A stretch of 64,000 nucleotides of DNA from Siniperca chuatsi (Eukaryota; Chordata; Actinopteri; Centrarchiformes; Sinipercidae): assembly GCF_020085105.1 (NCBI RefSeq), contig NC_058055.1, positions 15,687,822-15,751,821 of the forward strand. The letters run 5' to 3'. How positions within the stretch are numbered: the first letter of the stretch is position 1; each line of letters begins with the position of its first letter. Positions 42,726 to 55,014 of the stretch are shown piece after piece. Made by a program: the position numbers and the translations under genes. The notes beneath the pieces are model-generated. The model made no database searches. It worked only from the letters and a program-made list of their open reading frames with translations, and was not told the DNA's origin.

Positions 42726-45380
42726 TAAAATATAATACAAGTATTGCAATTTTGTGATAGCACCACCGTGTGGCCAACATGGGGAATTGGCCTTGTCTCA
42801 AAAGAATCACAGATACCAGATTTGCAAACATGTTCAGCATTATCCTGTCAATCTGAAAAAATACAAAAGAGATCCTATATATATATACTGTATGTATACA
42901 GTATACAGTATATATCACTGCTTGTACCAGTAATAAGAATATCACACTCTACTATATTTTTTTAATCCTATATTTAAATGATTATCGGTAAGATGACTCT
43001 AAAAAGCTTGGTTGTGACTGAGATTTTAAAGCCTGACTTCTGTGTTCTGGTGTCGGTGTAGATTATGCTACAGAACAGTTAGATATCATAGCATATACAT
43101 GAAAAATAAAGATAATAATAAGCCAAATGTAGCCAAATGGCCACAGGGGGGCAGTCGTTGACAGTTTAACCATTTTAATGGTAAAGGCCAAGAAGGGTGC
43201 AAAAAGTAAGTGTGCACTCAAATGCACACTGAATGACATAATAAGGTTGTACTCATCTGAACAAAATAAACTACAGAACATAATGTTGGAGCTGAATGCA
43301 TCCGTTTAGTATTATATTATCAACAAAGTTTGTCTAGTCGTTGAGTGGATTTTGCTGTCAGGGATTTTATGTGAGTGTGGTAAAAAGATTAAACCATTTT
43401 GACAAAATTGCACTATCTGCAGGTGCTTTACAAGACTTCAGCTTTGTTCTTTAAAGTTTAAAATACAAATATAAATGGGTGAAAGTATTGTACTGTAATG
43501 GCTTGTACTGTGGTTGCATGTTGAAATTCAGGTTATAATAGTTGGCTTGAGACTGTACTGAGAGGAAAGAGCTCTTCAAATGCTCAGAAAGTGACAGACA
43601 GGTTGTCAAAGCAGATGCTGTTTTCTCTGAGGTAATGGGCCGATGTTATGAACGGTCAGAGGATAGACTGCTTCTCTTGAGTGAAGGACAGCATGAAATA
43701 TTCAAACTGGTGAGACGGCATTTTTTTCACAGACATTTGAAAGAGAAGCTGCGCATCACATATTCGTACTGCTCAAACAGACTCGCTGGCAGCTAATTAG
43801 CAGAGCTACAGTAGATGGTGGTGTGATTAAGTGGAACGAGATTTAATGAGCGCTAAACATTAAGTAATTAGGATGAATAATTGTCATAAGGCATTTAAAT
43901 GCTTTCTTATCATCTTTTAGAATTGCATCAGTGATTTAAAAAAAGTATGAAATATATTTGTGTGTGTTACTGTAATTAAGGCAATGCCACAGTGATGTGC
44001 TTTTGTCAAATGTACCACAGAAAATGAGTAAATGATTTACAACCTAAGTAAGAAATGTAGAGCTGTTTGTCTGATAAATAGATAGAATAAATATAATTCT
44101 GTTTAGAAACACAAGCATATGAATGCTGTGTGTACTTAATACAGAATGCAGTTATGTGAAAGCCAGGACATTACCCATAATTGGTATTTTTGACAGCCGA
44201 TTAGATGAGAATTTATCTTCATCTGAAGAAGAATAGTTTCTTAAAATGGATATTGTACAGTGTCTTAGGGTCACTGTATATTAAGTGACCCATATTCGTA
44301 AAAAAAAGACGTGCTAAAACAAGGTGGACATAGATTAATAAACATCTGCATGCCAATGTTTCTACCTTCACTACTGATTTCAAGATGTCATGCAGGTTTC
44401 AAACTCAGACACGAGCATGGCTTAATAAATCCACAACAACTGTACACCTCAGACATCTAATTATTAATTCAAATATTGATGGAGTGATTCCTGGTTATAT
44501 TTCCTACTTGTCCTTGAGAGGACAGCCCAGCCGGTAAAAGCTTAATTAATACCTCTTAGCAGAGAGGCAGCTACTGAAGGGTATTCAGTGCCGTAGACAG
44601 CAACTTGTAAAAACTGCTGTGGGTAAGGTTTTTATGAAATGAGGGTACCATAAGGTCATCAGCAAGTTTGTCTGTGATGCACAAAGAGGCACCCATGATT
44701 AGTTGAGTTCTCGGTTCTATGAGATTCACATTTTGATAACTACCCTGGTGCCTGGGTTATATCTTGTGCATCAGCGACACCTTTTCAATCACTCCGTTAA
44801 CCTGGGATGTGAAGGATATTAGTGATTCTTGTTAACCGAATTATCTAATCCAAAATGAGCACCTGTGCTCCTTGCTGGAAAGAACTTGATTGAAATTAAC
44901 GTGTGAAATCGGAGGAATTAATATTTGTCCTACAGTGAGAGATTAAGGTCAGAACTCTCTCTGTGTATCTTTCTCACAAGCTCATTCCATGCACTGACTA
45001 TTTCCTCTCAGAAATCGACAGGCAAGTCAACGGGTTTAATTAGTGTATAAATCTGAGACACCTGTACAGCTTATTACGACAGAATCTGTTCACCTGGTCA
45101 AAGGCCAATTGACCAGCCGACTGTGGTTATCCACAGTCCAGGATGAATCAAAACCACATTTGAGCTTAGAGGCCAGACAGAAGTTCACAATATCATACTT
45201 CAGTGCATTGGTTCCCATGGTTTGTAATTACACTGCTGAGTAGCCAGAAAATGGGAATATTGACTGGAGTAGTGCAGATGTAAGATGGGATTGATCTCCC
45301 AGTTTGAGATGCATGTTAATTCAGTCAGTACTTTTATGATAGTCTCCATTGGACTACGGCATGTGAGATTTGGATGTGTG
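42726..45380. other. Intergenic, no gene recognised
   Basis: The sequence is AT-rich, with a palindromic TA-rich stretch at 42876-42915 (ACTGTATGTATACAGTATAC). No ORF has a recognisable domain. Confidence 0.3.
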
Positions 45381-45706
45381 AAGCAAGTCAACAAAATAAT
45401 ATGATGACATGTCAAATGTATGGTATTCCCTGAGGGTCCATTTATCATCAAACAGGACATGGTGACCCCAGACAAAAGAATTCCCTCCTGCCTCTTTGAC
45501 TCCTGGGAGTCTTTCTAATGAGATCCATTTATGATGACATTATCACTGAATGCCAGTTAATGACCTTGCCTGTAACAAACAAACCTTTTACTGTTCAAAG
45601 TTAAGCTTAATTAATCTCATAAGAACGTGTTAGGAGCCCCAAGCCCACACTCTAATAATTAAAACTGGAAGGGAATTTGCACACTGATAATGAGTCATTA
45701 AGGTTT
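45381..45706 (+). repeat. Local conserved element, copy E of five
   Basis: This is the most complete copy. Upstream is ATAATATGATGACATG; then come TATTCCCTGAGGGTCC, ATTTATCATCAAACAGGAC, TTTGACTCCTGGGAGTC, CTAATGAGATCCATTTATGA, AGTTAATGACCTTGCCTG, AACAAACAAACCTTTTACTG, CTTAATTAATCTCATAAG, GTTAGGAG, and AATGAGTCATTAA near 45700. Confidence 0.8.
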
Positions 45707-46027
45707 TAAGTAAGTAAACATGGTAATTGTCAAATGGCCAGCCCTTTTCTGACACATGTTCAGAGCTGTGTGTGCTTCAGCAGTGGTTTAATGAGCCTTC
45801 GTTGACTTGGCTTATTCTCTTGCGGGAATCCCCGTCACCATCTTAAGTGACGTTCCAATCCTCCAAAATCTGAAGTCTAATCTCAAGCTGACTTCGGTGA
45901 GATCAACCCTTTAAGGGCTGAGAGAAAGGGTGAACAATGACAGACAGTAGAGGAGCATATTTGCCCAGAATGCATTGTGATTTTTCACAATTTCCTCTGT
46001 ACTGTGGAATATCAATTGATACATAAC
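45707..46027. other. Intergenic, no gene recognised
   Basis: The sequence is non-coding. Nothing is recognised. Confidence 0.3.
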
Positions 46028-46345
46028 ATAGGGCTGGGTATGGTTTGAAATTTTTCAGTACCGGTGGCAACACGATATCGAAGTTCCAGTGCCGATATAA
46101 AAACAATAATTTCTTTGATACCTCACAATGAGGTTTTTTTTCTAATGAACAAAATATCAATCTTAAATTAATCTGTGTTTAATTTTAACACAAAGCAGCC
46201 GTACAAGAACATTGCCTAAATAAAACAGTCTAAAATGAGCAAAGTTAATATTTCAAGATTTAATCAAAGAATAAGTTAATAAGACTAAGAATCTGATCAG
46301 ACATTCAATGCCAGCTTTCGGTACTCAACAGTTTTCCATACTAGA
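46028..46345. mobile_element. hAT-like element remnant
   Basis: It begins ATAGGGCTGGGTATGG, a usual start of a fish non-autonomous hAT element, and continues with CAGTACCGGTGGCAAC and CGATATCGAAG. The right end, near TTTCGGTACTCAAC, lacks the matching terminal repeat. Confidence 0.4.
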
Positions 46346-47904
46346 GCTACACCGCAAAATTGAACAGACTGATATACTAGCCAATATTAGCTTATTGCAG
46401 ATTCAGTAATCACCAGACTATAAACTAGAAGTTCATGTCACATCATGAACTTCTCACATTCCGCTTCCCAGGACGCCAATTTCACCTGGGCAGGCAACAA
46501 ACATTTACTTACATTTGTGTGACTGCACCCATAGTGGCTTCACTGCAACTTCTAGTCTGAAACAACCAGTGACGCATGTGTAAAGGTAACGATCTTCTTC
46601 CATCAGTGGTTGATGGGCTGTGAGACATCAGACACTCAGACAACTCATTATGGTGAAAATGTTTCTATGGAGACAAAATGGAGGCCATTTAAGTAGTGGC
46701 CTGAAGTTCAGATGCTTAGATATGATTAAATTCTCTGATAGCAGCAGCTGTTCAACCATAAAGATAATATTTTCACCTTCATTTTAGACATCTCCCCTAG
46801 TTTGCAGTTGGGCTTTGGCATCCCAGACACTCATGTATAGAGCAAGACGATGAGTCATCGTTTTGCATAAGGCAAGGACATTTGGTGCCTGGACTAAAGA
46901 ACTCTAATGAATCTTTTCTCTACTTCCCTTTTCTTTATCTTTCTTTTTACTGGGCTCAGCTTAAACCCTGTCTCTGCGTCCTTACAAAGTCACTCAAGTG
47001 GATAAAGTCATTTACCTGTATGAAGAGGAGCGAGAGACGGGAATAGACAGACAGAGAGAGGGAGGGTGTGTCGTGTAGGGCAGAGGGGAAGTCTTTGACA
47101 AATACTGTATTTGTAAGGAGAACGTAGCAAAACTTAAGAAGAACAAAGAAATGGAGCAATGCCAAGTGAAGTGCACGGAGAGTGCAGAGTTGAAGCCTGA
47201 ATAGTCTGAAAAGACAAATTCAGTCTTGTTTTTTTGGCCAACAACAGAACATTGTGTTGCTTCTGCCTCTTTATTTTGTCCCAGAATCCCCCAAAATATA
47301 AAAAGCTGATGGTTGAAGAGAGAAATACCACACAGGGGAAAGAGAGAGAAGATGGCAGCTTGAAGATTGTTAAAGTAACAAAGGAAAGATTATTAAATAT
47401 CAGTTACATACAGTGAATGTCCGGTGTCCATTTAACTGAACATATGGAGCAAAATTGCCGAAGAGACAATGTATTCTTTAACATTAAAACAGAGTGACAA
47501 AGACTCTAGTGTGTGTGTTGGGTGTGTGTGTCTGTGTTTCTAGCTATTTGAGGCCAGATATTTTCAGATATTATCCAGATATTTTGTTTCATTCTTTCTA
47601 TGTCTATACGAGATAAACATTATCATCTCTATGTTTGGGGTTTTCCTGCCCAATTCACCTATTTGATGGCGGTTTAATTTGGATAATCAAATGTTACTCC
47701 AATCTCACTCGGTTAATTATTAGATGACAAAAAATGTATGTGTTCAATAACGTGTCACTTCACTATTCGATGCATAAGATTAACCCATAACTCTAAGAAT
47801 TACCTCAACAAATGCTTTTGACACAGTCACATTACAGTATGTGCTACATTATAGACATTTATAGGTAGTTGCACATCAACAATGGACTGTTTAAATGAAG
47901 CCTA
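46346..47904. other. Intergenic, no gene recognised
   Basis: The sequence is non-coding, with a short GT-rich tract at 47511-47540. No conserved ORF. Confidence 0.3.
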
Positions 47905-48315
47905 GAGACATATTTAGCCACGGCGTGGCTCTATAGCTGAAATATCTCTATGCCATGAATTTTTCTACGGACATTCATGATCCCCAGAGGATAAATCATA
48001 CAGACTTTGGTGATCCCCTGACTTTTTATCAAGTGCCATCATCAGGTCTAAATTTCAGTTTGGTCAATATTTTGGTTTATGACCAAATACCTGCGAAACT
48101 AATGACATTCTCTTCAGCCTCAGCTGTACTTTGTGTTTAGTGCTAATTAGCTAGTATGCTAATACGCTAAACTAAGATGGTGAACATGGTAAACATTATA
48201 CCTGCTAAACATCAGCATTTTAGCATTTTCACTGCAAGCATGTTAGCATGTTGACATCAGTATTTATCTCTAAGCACCAATATGACTTAGTACAGTCTCA
48301 CAGAGCTGCTTTTTT
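47905..48315 (+). repeat. Dispersed fish repeat (GCTAACATGCTAA-type), copy 1
   Basis: This has AATTTCAGTTTGGTCAATAT, GCATGTTAGCATGTTGACAT and TACAGTCTCACAGAGCTGCT. The family also occurs, inverted, at 62205-62600, and a related end lies at 63850-64000. It abuts the preb-like fragment. Confidence 0.55.
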
Positions 48316-48785
48316 GGGCACTGTCAACATATTTCTTCTCAGCTATTTGAGGCATGGTTTCAAGCCATTTAAGACCTTTAGCCAACTGATTGCCACTCCA
48401 TACACTGCAGACAAAGTCCCGGCCAACAGTCACCAGGTGCTTGTTGCCTGGACTCATGTCCAAGTCTTCAATCTCCCCCTCATGCGCGTTGAAGACAAAC
48501 TTCTTCTTCAGGGATGGAAACTCCCAGACTCGGATGTGTCTGTCTCTGCCTCCTGTCAGCAGAAGGCTCAGATCAGGACCGAACCTGACCACCTTCTGGA
48601 GTGGGTCATGAGGGTTCGGGTCTGACTGCACTTCAGCCAAACCAGTCACAGAAATGTGAGCCGTCTCATCCTTCATATCTAACATATCTCCAGATGCTGC
48701 AGCACCATCCTGTCCACCTTCGTCTCCTTTCCCAGCTCGTCGCCTGGCATTACCCTGCTGCATGCTGTTCCATGCATCTTTAACA
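48316..48785 (-). pseudogene. preb: preb (SEC12-like WD-repeat) intronless fragment
   Basis: A 158-codon minus-strand frame (48287-48763) resembles the middle of PREB, the ER guanine-nucleotide exchange factor for SAR1 (mammalian SEC12). It reads DPLQKVVRFGPDLSLLLTGG, RDRHIRVWEFPSLKKKFVF, AHEGEIEDLDMSPG and LVTVGRDFVCSVWSGNQLA, which are WD-type blades. Homology probably extends a few codons upstream of the ATG (KDAWNS) and stops near 48330, after which the frame runs into the flanking repeat. Both ends are cut by repeats, and it spans about 150 residues without an intron, so it is probably a retrocopy fragment. The frame is still open, which suggests it is fairly young. Confidence 0.75.
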
Positions 48786-49012
48786 GAGGCTGTGGCTTAG
48801 TGGTAGAGCATTCGATCCCTGCTTCCCCCAGCCCATGTGTCGAAGTGTCCTTGGGCAAAACACTGAACCCCAAATAGCTCCGGATGTGTGAATGATTAGT
48901 TAGCAGTTAGCATCTGCCATCAGTGTGTGAATGTGATATGTAGTGTGAAGCGTTTTGAGTGGTCGGAGGACTAGAAAGTTGCTATACAAATACAGTCCAT
49001 TTACCATTTATA
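48786..49012 (+). mobile_element. tRNA-derived SINE
   Basis: The head has a tRNA A-box-like TGTGGCTTAGTGGTAGAGCA and a weak B-box (CATTCGATCCCTG). A fish SINE body follows (GTGTCCTTGGGCAAAACACT, GAACCCCAAATAGCTCC, AAGCGTTTTGAGTGGTCGG). The tail is ACAGTCCATTTACCATTTA. It is a SINE, not a functional tRNA gene. Confidence 0.75.
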
Positions 49013-49567
<555 letters not shown>

Positions 49568-51042
49568 CTTGTTTATTGAATGTTGTTCTTAAATCTACTT
49601 ATCTTAATATCTTACATGACTTTAATATTAATTAATTAAAATGCTCACACACACATTCCTACTCTCCTGTTTTTCCCAGCTTTTCATGTTTGACCTTAGT
49701 TCCAAAATCTCTGTGATCGTAATGTAGACCTTAAGTTAAGAGGGTTGATGAGCTCCAGGTTATAGAGACTGACTGCACAGGTCGATCATCATTCTCTATG
49801 GTTTATTAGCCACAGCGCTGATGAGATTAACACTGCCATATTATATCTCTCCATGCAGACCTCTCCCAGCCTTGCAGTCATTGCTGCTTTAAAAAGAAGC
49901 CGATGAGATAGTTTAGACCTTTCCTGTTGAGCTCAGGAGGTAGTGATGGTGTGACATCTTACTGTAGTTACACTTGTTCAAAATTTCACATGGAGCAGAT
50001 GCACTTACTCACACCTGCTGCTAGCAAATTTACAAAAAACGTTTTACCAAATACAATAGGAAAACATTTCCCATGTTTCATGTGCAGCACAGTGCTGCAT
50101 AAAGTCAACGTTTCCTGACAGTGATGATAAAATGTACTGACGTAAAGAACACTGCTAACTCACCATTTTTATTTGACCTTTTATTAATGTTTTGGTTGGT
50201 TTTCTATGCCTACAACAATCACATGCATGGTGAGATTCTGTCTCTTCCCCTTTTTCCCCTTTACTGATAAACTGACCTGGTGTCAAATAATAAACATGTG
50301 TGCTATTTTCAGAGACCATAGGCTGTTCATAAAGGCAAGGTTTGGGAACTTATGCCATGTGGTTGATGGTGAAATATGACAGTTTACTCCGGCAGCACCT
50401 GCTTGCACCAACATGGCACTCCAACAAACATACCAGCTCACCACCAAACAAACCTCATCTTACCTGCCCCAGTCTCCTTCGCTACCACTTTCCTCCCTCA
50501 CCCTTTGCAATATCCACTCCCTCAGTAGATTAGAAACAGGAATACCTTGTTCTCCCTGCATGGTCTCCTGAATGCAGACAGTTAGTTTGCAAGGGCTGCA
50601 GTTCTTAGTAATTACATTGATTCACTATTTCATTCCAACTTCAAATCAGAAATTCTATATACCTTTACTGTATATTTGTCATGTGGTTAATAAGATAAAT
50701 AATACTATGTTAGTCTGACACTCTGCTGTAGACTGGTTAACATGATGCTTGAAAAGCATTCCCCTCTTGAGTAGTTACTTATATACATTATGTAGAATAA
50801 TAGTCTCTTATAGACATTTAAGTGTCTTTGGCTCTGTGCATATCCCAGTGTGAGAGGGATACTTGCAGTTCATTGGCCAGCTGCTGACAATGATGAAACT
50901 GCTTTTAAAAACTATTGATTTTGATTGTGACAGGACACTGCCAGGGAATCTTCCCAGTCTTTTTGATAAAGTACATCTCCAGCTCGCTATCCTTTCTCCC
51001 CTGCCCCCTCACTTTACTGCAGTGGCCTAGTGTTTCAGTAGG
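49568..51042. other. Region 3' of tpbgl, no other gene recognised
   Basis: AT-rich, non-coding sequence, probably including the tpbgl 3' UTR. I did not find a clear polyadenylation signal close to the stop. Confidence 0.35.
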
Positions 51043-52154
51043 TTAAACAGCCACGTTGGCCAGTCTCGGGTCTGAGTCCTGCTCATAGCGGTAATGGTAG
51101 ACCTCCATCTGGTCACGGCACGCCTCTCTGATGTTGTTGAGCCACCGTTTGATGCCTCTCCGGTTGAGATACAGCACCATTAGAAACACCACTCCTATCA
51201 GAGCCAAGACGATACCGAGGAACACGTATGAAACCGCCTCAAGGTTCTCGTTCATACAATCCACGTCCTCTCCCCGGAGCTTCTCCACGGGAATCCCCCT
51301 CTTGGCCTCCGGCTCGCTGCACAGGAGACGCTCTGCATCCGGGCACTGGGATGAGTTCTTCAACCAGTAGTAAAATGCCTCCAGTTCACAGTTGCATCGA
51401 AAAGGGTTTAAAGACAAGTAGACGCGTATGCGCCTTTGCTGGTATAAATTGGTTATGTTTTCCTCCCCAATGCTCTCAATTGAGTTATTTATCAGCACTA
51501 ACGCGTGGAGATTATGGATATCTAATCTCACCAGGGGCATAGACTTCAGCCTGTTTCCCGCCAACTCCAGTCTGTGGAGGTTGCGCAAACTTTGTGTGCT
51601 GAGCGCATTGGAGAGCTGCGATGTGGCCGGAGGCAAAATAGAGTAATTTAGGTAAAGAGAGCGCAGCTCTAGTAACCCGTGGAAAGCCCTGGCTGAGATA
51701 GACTCCAATTGATTGTGGCTCAGATCCAACAAATGCAATCGGGGGAGACCCAGGAAGGCGTAAGGTTCAATAACCTGTATCCCGTTGTATGACAGCGACA
51801 GTATCGTCATTTCCAACTCCGTGCCGTTGGTCATGAACGCACCACGCTGTAAAGTTGAAATGTTTCTCCCTTGAGTATCAAGGTGGACGTCCACTCCGGT
51901 ATGTCTCCTGGTACATCAGTGTCCTCCCCATCACGGCAGGTCACTGTCCCTGAGTCTCTGGCACAGATGCAGGTCGACGGGCAAACATCATCCGTCCTGA
52001 CAGGCGAGATCAACAAATACACCACCGCTGCGTAATACAAACACCACTGATTCCAAATAGAAAAAGGACACTTTGAATTGTCGGCAGTGTAAAATATCCA
52101 CATCTTCTCCCTCATTTGAATCACAAAGTAGATATATGCCGATGTGTCTTGCAA
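51043..52154 (-). CDS. tpbgl: Trophoblast glycoprotein-like (TPBGL), LRR membrane protein, with apparent frameshift
   Basis: This is a single-pass LRR glycoprotein of the 5T4/TPBG family. The N-terminal frame (51831-52154) has a hydrophobic signal-like stretch (WCLYYAAVVYLLIS) and an LRR N-cap (CPSTCICARDSGTVTC). The C-terminal frame (51043-51894) has LRRs (ILSLSYNGIQVI, LHLLDLSHNQLESI, LHRLELAGNRLKSM, LHALVLINNSIESI), an LRR C-cap (NPFRCNCELEAFYYWL and later Cys), a TM segment (SYVFLGIVLALIGVVFLMVL), and the family's cytoplasmic tail (NNIREACRDQMEVYHYRYEQ, DPRLANVAV). The tail is closer to TPBGL than TPBG. The two frames join near 51864-51872, where a 1-2 nt indel (around AAGGGAGAAAC) is needed. 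All else is conserved, so a sequence error is as likely as a null allele. TPBGL and COA4 share human 11q13, which supports orthology. Confidence 0.88.
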
Positions 52155-52460
52155 AGAAGGTGACCGACTACAATAAAGTCGAATCAGTCCGGCATCGGTT
52201 ACTTTGAACCATCAGAATAGAAAAAACGCTCTTTCCATACACATCTGGGTGCTCCGAGTTTTCTGTGGGATATTTACGCATCGGACGGTGGACAACAGCC
52301 GAGTGTGGCTGCGTGGAAAGCTGCTGATCCGCGCTCCCTGGGTGGTATTTTTGACGCCTGTCACTGAGAGAGAGGAGGGGGTGGGGGGGAGAAGAGAGAG
52401 AGCGATGCACGCGAAAATACAAGTACTCCCAAGTCATCCTAATTTATAGTTATTATGTTT
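52155..52460 (-). promoter_or_regulatory. Presumed tpbgl 5' UTR and promoter
   Basis: This lies directly upstream of the tpbgl start. It has more CpG words than its surroundings (GTGCTCCGAG, TACGCATCGGACGG, GCACGCG) and a GA-rich tract at 52370-52402. It is inferred from position and composition only. Confidence 0.35.
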
Positions 52461-54012
52461 AAAATAGGATTAGCACACCCGCAAATAAGCTCATTTATCA
52501 TGACGAGATGGTTGTAGGATAATTTAAACTCCAAGAGAGTTGGTCGTTTCCGTCCCACATTATGTTTCCATTATTACAGCCTTAATTTATGGCATCTTAT
52601 TTGTGGCAAATCAGTGGCTGTAATTACGTGCGGGCAGTAGAGCCTGTTTAATGGGGCCTTGTTCAGTTCTTTGCGATTGATCACTTTTCCAAATAAAGAA
52701 AACTGGCTTTCGGAGAGTTGGCCACTCTCTCCACGTCTACAGTATAGAGTCGGCAAACAAATCAATAAGCTTGAATACATAAGCCGCTTCCAACACAGAT
52801 ATTTGCATGAGCATGTGGTGCTGGACTGACAAGGGACTGGTCTGTCATTTTGTCTCTGTTCATTACTAAAACAAGGAGATTTAAGCCTGAAAACAATGAG
52901 AGTCAAATAAATTATACTCTAATTAAGCAATAGGGTGGCTTGAAGCTGTGATATGAGGGCGTCAAGGCACAGTATATCTTTTATCTCAAGTGGAAACAGT
53001 GACAAAATTTAGACTATTCCTCCACCAACCAACATAAATTTGTGCTGAACGAAGTGATTAGTAAAGGACACAATAATAAGCTAGAAGCACACAGTGTATC
53101 AGTTTAATAAAATATGTTAGTGGCCAGCAAGAAAGAACGAGAAAGAAAGAAAGTCTGCTAGTAGTAAGACAGACAGTTAGATGTTCAGCACTATGGACAG
53201 CTCCACAGAGCACTACAGTAATTTGCAATTGAGTAACTTGTGTTGTTCTATGTTCAAAAGGAAGCAAGGAAAGAAGAAGCCTACAAATGGAAAGATGAAA
53301 GGAAGGAAAGAAAAAAAGAGACAGCCAGAGGTTCAGCACCATGGATAGCTCCAAATGGCAGAGCAGTGCAGTTAATTCTAGTGCAGAAAGAAAGGAAAGT
53401 GAAGAAAAGAGAAGAACTGAAGGAAGTGGGAAGGAAGAAAGTCTACAAAAACAGAGAGACCATGGATGGCACAGAGAGTTAAAGCAATTCTGGAAATATT
53501 TGATTATGGAGAGAAAGAAAGGCCATATACTACTTAACAGTATCCATTTCTCACTGTCACGTGTGTTTCTGTGTGGTCATGCATGGTCCCATTTATAATA
53601 GACATTGGATACAAAAATAACTTTCATGACCTGACCACAATCAACTAACCAAGTTCTATTCAACCCATTTGGGGTTTTCTCTTATTGGAGCAGATGCAGA
53701 GTGACAGTAAGCTGCCATTAGTCACTGAACATCCTTATTGACACCTAGTCAGGGTCACAATGACTGTTCTTTTTCACTCTTTCTCTCTGCGTGTGTGTGT
53801 TTACTGAGTGAGTGAGAGCATACAGCTAGACAAAGAGCATCAGACCATGGTGTGTGTGTGTTTTCTGTCCTGATAAAGCAAGAGGTGTATCTGCAATCTG
53901 CCTTGTATTTACATGCATATCTTTCTCTGAACTGCTCAGAAAAGGAAAATGTACAATGTGTAATAGGTTTATTTAGTAAAAAATCCACAACGCTATATAT
54001 TTAGCCTATATA
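52461..54012. other. Intergenic upstream of tpbgl
   Basis: Non-coding sequence. AG-rich (GAAAG)n stretches lie at 53120-53150 and 53260-53330. Possible conserved non-coding sequence lies at 52455-52700 (GGATAATTTAAACTCC, TGGCTGTAATTACG). No domain is recognisable in the ORFs. Confidence 0.3.
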
Positions 54013-54629
54013 GACTACCGCTCAAATGTTTGGAATCACCTGTTACATTGATGTTTTTCTTTTTTCCTTCAATAATGGCTATTTTAATATTGATTCAAAC
54101 AGTATAATCATACACCAAATGTATTATTTACATTTGAAAGCGTTTTAGAATAATTAAATGATTAAATCTTTCCTTTAGGCGATGTCCCCAGAGTATTGCA
54201 TGAGAATGCTGTTGTAACCATTCCCACCCGCCCAAAATACTCTTCGATTTCAGTTTTCCAGTCCAGAAAAGCGTAAGTGACCCTAGATAATTTTTTTAAC
54301 CACAACTGTGCAATTGGGCTAAATATTTTGGGAACCCATTTTTCCTTGGGCCCTCTGCAGTCTACCCAGTGGTTAGAACAGTTTAAACTGTGAATTGTCA
54401 GTCCATAGTATGTTCAGCTGCTATTCCGTGATCCAATTCCAATAGTGCTAACCCTAGACTAACCTATTATTTCTGTTTTGAAGTTTTAAGAATAGCTTTG
54501 CTAAACATGCCTGTTAATTCCAGCTTGTTCTAGGCACTATTAGGCATTTGCACAGATTTGAATGCTAAGCTTCTAAATTCTTTTATCAAGCTTTTGCGGT
54601 AGGCGATCCCATACTTTTGAGCGGTAGTG
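54013..54629. mobile_element. TA-flanked terminal-inverted-repeat DNA transposon (Tc1/mariner-like MITE)
   Basis: The left end GACTACCGCTCAAATGTTTG and the right end, complement of CATACTTTTGAGCGGTAGTG, form imperfect ~28-bp inverted repeats. Both ends are flanked by TA (54011-54012, 54630-54631). The 617-bp interior has no transposase. Confidence 0.75.
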
Positions 54630-54633
54630 TATA

Positions 54634-55014
54634 TGTACAGTATACTATGTAGCTGAAAATATGTTGACACCCCAAACATTACACCCATGTGTTTGTTTAA
54701 CATCTCTTTGTGAAACCATGGGCATTAACCTGCTGCTATAACAGCCTCTGCTCTTCTGGTTTCAGGCTTTCCACAAAATTATGGAACCTACAGGGATTTG
54801 CACCCACTAAGCCAAAGTAGCACTAGTGAGGTTGGGAACTGGTGTTGGGCAACAACCTCTCTAGATCTCAATTCATCCCGATGGTGCTGGATGAGGTTGA
54901 GATCAGGGCTCTATGCAGGCCAGTCAAGTTCTTCCATAGCAAACTGGGAAAACCATTTCTTTATGGACCTGGGTTTCCACATACATTTGGCACTAGTGAA
55001 CATACAGTATATTA
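54634..55014. mobile_element. Fish DNA-transposon remnant adjoining the MITE
   Basis: The text TATGTTGACACCCCAAAC, CAGCCTCTGCTCTTCTGG, GGCTTTCCACAAAATTATGG, GAGGTTGAGATCAGGGCTCT and GCAGGCCAGTCAAGTTCTTC belongs to a very common fish non-coding transposon. Short inverted CAGTATA words lie at both edges. The family name is uncertain. Confidence 0.55.

Noticed and set aside
48786-48860. Possible tRNA gene
   Set aside because: There is an A-box-like start, but a poor B-box, no foldable cloverleaf, and a typical SINE body and tail.
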